From: Lysinibacillus_B sp042920265
GTDB lineage: Bacteria; Bacillota; Bacilli; Bacillales_A; Planococcaceae
Length of the DNA: 64,000 nucleotides
Direction of reading: 5' to 3'
Assembly (NCBI RefSeq): GCF_042920265.1
Contig: NZ_JBDQZI010000014.1
Span: 1-64,000 of the forward strand
The notes below the pieces were generated by a model. It did no database searches, was not told the DNA's origin, and worked only from the letters and a program-made list of their open reading frames with translations. A program made the translations under genes and the position numbers. Positions 60,566-64,000 of this stretch are shown here, piece after piece. Numbering within the stretch: the first letter of the stretch is position 1; the number at the start of each line of letters is the position of its first letter.

Positions 60566-61233
60566 CGATATCCTCTTCCCCAAACGGTTGAAATTATTGA
60601 ATCTTTTTCACCCGCTTTTTGTAGCTTTGCACGAATATTTTTAATATGTTCATTTATAGTAATCGAATCACCTGTTGCTTCTAATCCCCATACTTTCTCA
60701 TAAATTTGCTCACGTGTGAGAGCTTGTCCACAATTAATCGCCAAATATCGGATAATTTCAAATTCCCTCATAGTTAAAGGCACTTCTTGAGAATCATAGA
60801 ATAATTGGCAGCTCTGAAGATCAATGTGTATCTTCCTAAAAAATAAACATTTCTGCTGACTCCTGCTTTTTCTTTCTTCGCGACGCAAATGGGCAAATAC
60901 TCGCATTTTTAATTCCCTTAAGCTAAATGGCTTCACTAAATAATCATCACCACCAACAAGCAACCCTTGCACACGGTCATTTTCTGTTTGTTTAGCACTG
61001 AGAAATAAAATGGGCACATCTACACTTTTTCTTATTTGTTCGCATAACTCAAAACCGCTCATCCCTGGCATCATCACATCAAGGATCAACAAATCTGGTC
61101 CATGCTGTAATTGTCTTAATGCTTCCTCACCATTCGTAGCTTTCAAAACTTGATACCCCTCGTCTTCTAATGCATCGTACAAAAAAGTCAGTATTTCTAC
61201 TTCATCGTCAACAATTAAGATTTTCTCTTTCAT
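60553..61233 (-). CDS. OmpR-family response regulator
   Basis: A 226-aa regulator. The receiver has VDDE (residues 8-11) and phosphorylated D52 in LILDVMMPGMSGFE, with SAK and KPFS later. The winged helix is LTMREFEIIRYLAINCGQAL and SITINEHIKNIRAKLQK, ending GRGYRWEK. The ribosome site is weak (AGGATG nine or so bases before ATG). It lies divergent from a DUF418 gene with a 53-bp palindrome between them. Confidence 0.9.
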   Translation of the reverse strand: MKEKILIVDDEVEILTFLYDALEDEGYQVLKATNGEEALRQLQHGPDLLILDVMMPGMSGFELCEQIRKSVDVPILFLSAKQTENDRVQGLLVGGDDYLVKPFSLRELKMRVFAHLRREERKSRSQQKCLFFRKIHIDLQSCQLFYDSQEVPLTMREFEIIRYLAINCGQALTREQIYEKVWGLEATGDSITINEHIKNIRAKLQKAGEKDSIISTVWGRGYRWEK

Positions 61234-61277
61234 GATTAATCATCCTATTCATTTACTTCTCTCATTAAATCTACTTT

Positions 61278-61330
61278 ATAAATATCAAGAATGGATAAAG
61301 TACGGTACTTTATCCATTCTTGATATTTAT
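61278..61330. repeat. 53-bp near-perfect palindrome
   Basis: Bases 61278-61303 are the reverse complement of 61305-61330 around a single central G (61304). The arm reads ATAAATATCAAGAATGGATA and then AAGTAC. It lies between divergent starts (61233 leftward, 61374 rightward). No T-tract follows on either side, so it is not a plain terminator. Confidence 0.85.
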
Positions 61331-61373
61331 GGTTTACAGTTTCATTATCAAATTTTTTAAAGGATGGATAACA

Positions 61374-62597
61374 ATGGAACAAAAGCTCTCACCTATTTCA
61401 GGAAAAGATCGCCTAGAAACAATCGATATGCTTAGGGGTTTCGCACTCCTCGGAATTATTATAGCAAATATTGCTTGGTATCTTTATCCTGCTTACCTGC
61501 AACAAGATCCCTCATTTAAAAATGAATGGACATCTTTTTGGAGTCCATTTGATTACGCCGTACTGTCTGTTCTTGATATGTTTGTTGTTGGGAAGTTTGT
61601 CATGCTCTTTTCTATGCTGTTTGGTTTTGGAATGGTCATTATGCAGGAAAGAACAGGTGTAAAGCAACTAAACTTCTGGGGCATTTATTCTCGACGATTA
61701 ATCGCTTTACTCATTTTCGGTAGTATCCATGCGTACTTCATCTGGTTCGGCGATATTTTAACAGACTACGCAATCCTTGGATTCTTACTCCTACTTATGC
61801 ATAAGTTAAAGCCGAAAACGCTGTTAATTATTAGTATCACTTTATACAGCTTGTTAATTATTCTTATCACATTAGGTTCTCTATCAACCGACTCCTCTGC
61901 TATGTTGACGCAACTATCAGAAGAAGATCAAAAACTCATTGAATCAACAATAGAAGCACATCAAACTGGAAACATCCAACAATTGATAGAGACAAACATC
62001 GAAGAAAGAACATATTATACGATGAGAAACGGGTTATATGCGCTATACTCAGGCATGCCACTTGCCTATTTATTTTCGAATCTTCCTTTTCTACTAGTTT
62101 TTATGTTTGGGGCAGCAATTGCGAAGAACAAGTGGGTGCACCATTTCAAACAACACAGAAAAGGTTTTTTCATCACTTGGCTTATCACCTTACTAACAGG
62201 AGGCACTTTAAATTGGGCTTTGCCATTTATAGTAGAGAAGCAATACGCGGTTCAAACCATTCAATATGTTAGCTCACCGCTTATCACAATTTTTTATGCC
62301 ATTAGCCTTCTCTTCATCTATCACACAATAAAAGGAAAGAAAATATTACATTGGTTCACTTTCCCTGGAAGAATGGCATTCACAAACTATATTAGTCAAT
62401 CCATTATTTGCACATTCTTATTTGGTCCTTTTGCATTCGGAGTATACGGAAAACTGCATTTAACGACAGCCATTTGGATTGCCATCGCTATCTATGCCTT
62501 CCAACTATTTTTTAGTAAATGGTGGTTAACCAAATTCCGTTTTGGACCTTTAGAATATATTTGGAGAACGATTACTTATTGGGGGATTAGAAGATAA
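61374..62597 (+). CDS. DUF418 membrane protein (YeiB-like)
   Basis: Membrane protein of 407 aa with about ten helices. The start RLETIDMLRGFALLGIIIAN matches the heparan-alpha-glucosaminide acetyltransferase-like fold. The end FPGRMAFTNYISQSIICTFL and WWLTKFRFGPLEYIWRTITY is the DUF418 signature. The start is ATG 61374, seven bases after AAGGATGG. Role unknown. Its position opposite the two-component system suggests shared control. Confidence 0.88.
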   Translation: MEQKLSPISGKDRLETIDMLRGFALLGIIIANIAWYLYPAYLQQDPSFKNEWTSFWSPFDYAVLSVLDMFVVGKFVMLFSMLFGFGMVIMQERTGVKQLNFWGIYSRRLIALLIFGSIHAYFIWFGDILTDYAILGFLLLLMHKLKPKTLLIISITLYSLLIILITLGSLSTDSSAMLTQLSEEDQKLIESTIEAHQTGNIQQLIETNIEERTYYTMRNGLYALYSGMPLAYLFSNLPFLLVFMFGAAIAKNKWVHHFKQHRKGFFITWLITLLTGGTLNWALPFIVEKQYAVQTIQYVSSPLITIFYAISLLFIYHTIKGKKILHWFTFPGRMAFTNYISQSIICTFLFGPFAFGVYGKLHLTTAIWIAIAIYAFQLFFSKWWLTKFRFGPLEYIWRTITYWGIRR

Positions 62598-62605
62598 TTA
62601 TTTAT

Positions 62606-62646
62606 GGGCGCTACGAATGAATTTATGTAGTGCCCTAATTTTTTTG
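62606..62646 (+). terminator. terminator of DUF418 gene
   Basis: GGGCGCTAC (62606-62614) pairs with GTAGTGCCC (62627-62635, one G-U), followed by TAATTTTTTT. Confidence 0.85.
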
Positions 62647-62733
62647 CTATAAGTTTATTTGATATGTCAGAAGTTTATTTTGGGTTTACACCTTCAAAAC
62701 CAACTTCGGAACCGCTTCAACATGTATCGAGGG

Positions 62734-62765
62734 TATGCGGCAACACAATGGTGCTGCTAGGTTTA
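62734..62765 (+). repeat. short GGCAACA-type repeat, copy 3
   Basis: TATGCGGCAACACAAT then GGTGCTGCTAGGTTTA. Matches copies at 54645 and 57067. Confidence 0.5.
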
Positions 62766-62850
62766 CTATTCAAATCTGACTCCAGTTAGATTAAGCGCTT
62801 GCGCATTGCTTATCATGGCATGGGTTTTTAGAAACTATAAAGTAGTCTCT

Positions 62851-63030
62851 TCAGAGGGTACCTAGATATGTTTGAAAAATTGTAACCTTTACATCATTGT
62901 TTTCTTCAATAATTCGAGGGACTCTAATTTCTATTCTCTCATTTTTTTGAAACGCAGTGTTTATGCCCTCTTCTATATCGAGCGTCCTTTTTTATTATTT
63001 GAAAGCCTTCGATACCAAAAGGATTAGAAT
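62851..63030 (-). pseudogene. frameshifted gene remnant
   Basis: Leftward, NPFGIEGFQIIKK is read in one frame, and after an A-run (about 62989-62994) the next frame continues TLDIEEGINTAFQKNERIEI and RVPRIIEENNDVKVTIF, ending at TGA 62851-62853. No start codon or ribosome site. It looks like the end of a gene broken by a frameshift in the A-run. Family unknown. Confidence 0.45.
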
Positions 63031-63289
63031 TGTGAATTTAACTTATACAATTATTAAATTCTATTTTAGCCTCAAAGGAACCTTGTTTTTATATTATTCG
63101 AAAATAACAAACAAATTGACTTAACGTGAATTTTCTTATATTCTAAGGTTTATTTCATAAGATGAAATTGTTGTTATCATGATTATTGTGGGATGACCAT
63201 AATGAACACTTCACCATGAAGTAGTAGATGTCATGCTCAGCCCTACAAAAATTTTCTCGATAAATAAAACGCACTCTAGCATATGTGGT

Positions 63290-63325
63290 GCCTCTTCTTA
63301 TTAATTTTAGAAGAGGCCCTTATTT
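63290..63325 (+). terminator. hairpin upstream of antiporter gene
   Basis: GCCTCTTCT (63290-63298) pairs perfectly with AGAAGAGGC (63309-63317), followed by CCTTATTTG. The T-tract is weak, so it may be a leader attenuator and not a full terminator. Confidence 0.5.
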
Positions 63326-63363
63326 GTATGTTAACTGATGCGCACTACTTAAAGGAGGAAAAA

Positions 63364-64000
63364 ATGCAAAAAGGAAATCCGTGGGCATTAATTCCAATTG
63401 TTGTATTTTTAATTTTGTTTATCGGCTCAGGAATTGTATTAAATGATTTTTATGCATTTCCTGTAATGGTTGCCATTTCAATTGCAAGTACTGTTGCCCT
63501 TTTCATGAACCGCAAAGAAACGATGACAAAAAAAATTGAAACCTTTACGACCGGCGCGGGGAATTCAAACGTCATGTTAATGGTGATCATTTTCTTACTT
63601 GCCGGTGCATTTTCGGAAACCGCAAAAGGAATGGGCGCTATTGAAGCAACGGTAAACTTTGCACTCTCCATTTTGCCACAAAACTTATTAGTTATTGGCT
63701 TATTTATAATTGCCTGTTTTATATCTTTAGCAATGGGCACTTCAGTTGGAACGATTGTTGCCCTCGCTCCAATAGGTTTAGCGATTGGGGAGCAAACAGG
63801 ACTTTCAATACCCCTATTAATGGCAACTGTTATTGGTGGGGCTATGTTTGGCGATAATTTATCATTTATTTCCGATACAACTATAGCATCGGTCCGCTCA
63901 CAAGGCGCAGAAATGAAAGACAAATTTAAAGTTAACTTTTTCATTGTATTACCAGCAGCAATTATCACCTGTGTTATTTTAGCCTTTTTGACGCTGAATT
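63364..64000 (+). CDS. NhaC/YuiF-type Na+/H+ antiporter family protein (partial)
   Basis: N-terminal 212 codons of a membrane transporter that runs off the window. AAAGGAGGAAAAA stands before the ATG. About six helices are visible. GNSNVMLMVIIFLLAGAFSE, SLAMGTSVGTIVALAPIGLA and IGGAMFGDNLSFISDTTIAS are typical of the NhaC/Na+-H+ antiporter-like family that includes B. subtilis YuiF. YuiF relatives may carry amino acids instead of protons and sodium, so the substrate is open. Confidence 0.85.
   Translation, partial: MQKGNPWALIPIVVFLILFIGSGIVLNDFYAFPVMVAISIASTVALFMNRKETMTKKIETFTTGAGNSNVMLMVIIFLLAGAFSETAKGMGAIEATVNFALSILPQNLLVIGLFIIACFISLAMGTSVGTIVALAPIGLAIGEQTGLSIPLLMATVIGGAMFGDNLSFISDTTIASVRSQGAEMKDKFKVNFFIVLPAAIITCVILAFLTLN

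Larger units (their letters stand above)
62598..63363. other. gap with short repeat and remnant
   Basis: Holds the DUF418 terminator, the third short GGCAACA-type repeat, a leftward gene remnant (62851-63030), and a hairpin before the antiporter gene. No intact gene. Confidence 0.55.

Noticed and set aside
63450..63968. Leftward 172-codon frame at the right end
   Set aside because: It is antisense to the antiporter gene, which has a strong ribosome site and clear membrane-transporter motifs.

Overview
The window reads as chromosome of an endospore-forming, AT-rich member of the Bacillales. Lysinibacillus or a close relative is the best fit. This rests on protein families recognised by eye: a class IV polyhydroxyalkanoate (PHA) locus, prkA/yhbH/spoVR sporulation genes, a lutABC lactate-utilisation operon, a Bacillus-type thiamine thiazole operon under a TPP riboswitch, strong AGGAGG-type ribosome sites and frequent TTG/GTG starts. 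No rRNA, tRNA, intact insertion sequence, prophage or CRISPR array was seen.

Layout. 0.5-6.6 kb: housekeeping enzymes (RNA ligase-like phosphoesterase, thioesterase, YogA-like reductase, cupin), a chemoreceptor and a ZIP metal transporter. 6.7-10.7 kb: tenI-thiO-thiS-thiG-thiF, read leftward from a TPP riboswitch plus terminator. 11.6-16 kb: the PHA locus (phaRBC leftward, phaQ-phaP rightward) with a promoter and dyad operator between the two arms. 16-21.6 kb: guanine deaminase, then lutR and lutABC with a TCATC-N1-GATGA operator. 21.7-26.3 kb: spoVR, yhbH and prkA. 26.8-32 kb: small proteins, an XRE regulator, and a TetR-controlled FtsX-type ABC transporter. 32.3-37.2 kb: CRP/FNR regulator, HAD phosphatase, phosphodiesterase/MFS pair, DUF4256. 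37.5-42.7 kb: a second FtsX-type ABC transporter with its own two-component system. 42.8-44.9 kb: butanediol dehydrogenase-like enzyme with a divergent LysR regulator. 45-54 kb: two chemoreceptors, a Dus enzyme, and a purine permease/phosphoribosyltransferase pair behind a guanine-class riboswitch. 54-64 kb: a more accessory-looking stretch with gene remnants, a DUF3800 gene with an adjacent candidate structured RNA, DegV, an unrecognised protein, a two-component system, a DUF418 membrane protein and the start of an NhaC-family antiporter.

Most unusual signals. (1) A 143-nt candidate non-coding RNA at 55576-55718, divergent from the DUF3800 gene. It has a near-consensus promoter whose start falls on the first base of a closing 10-bp stem, two hairpins carrying almost the same 23-nt loop, and a strong terminator. 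(2) A five-copy family of ~50-nt hairpin elements. (3) A ~189-bp repeat present twice, each copy beginning in the U-tract of a terminator; one copy supplies the end of a small gene. (4) A run of 21-bp tandem repeats, and separately a run of 22-bp tandem repeats immediately behind the guanine riboswitch. (5) A 53-bp near-perfect palindrome between a two-component system and a divergent membrane-protein gene.

All product names come from motif recognition by eye; no database search was run.
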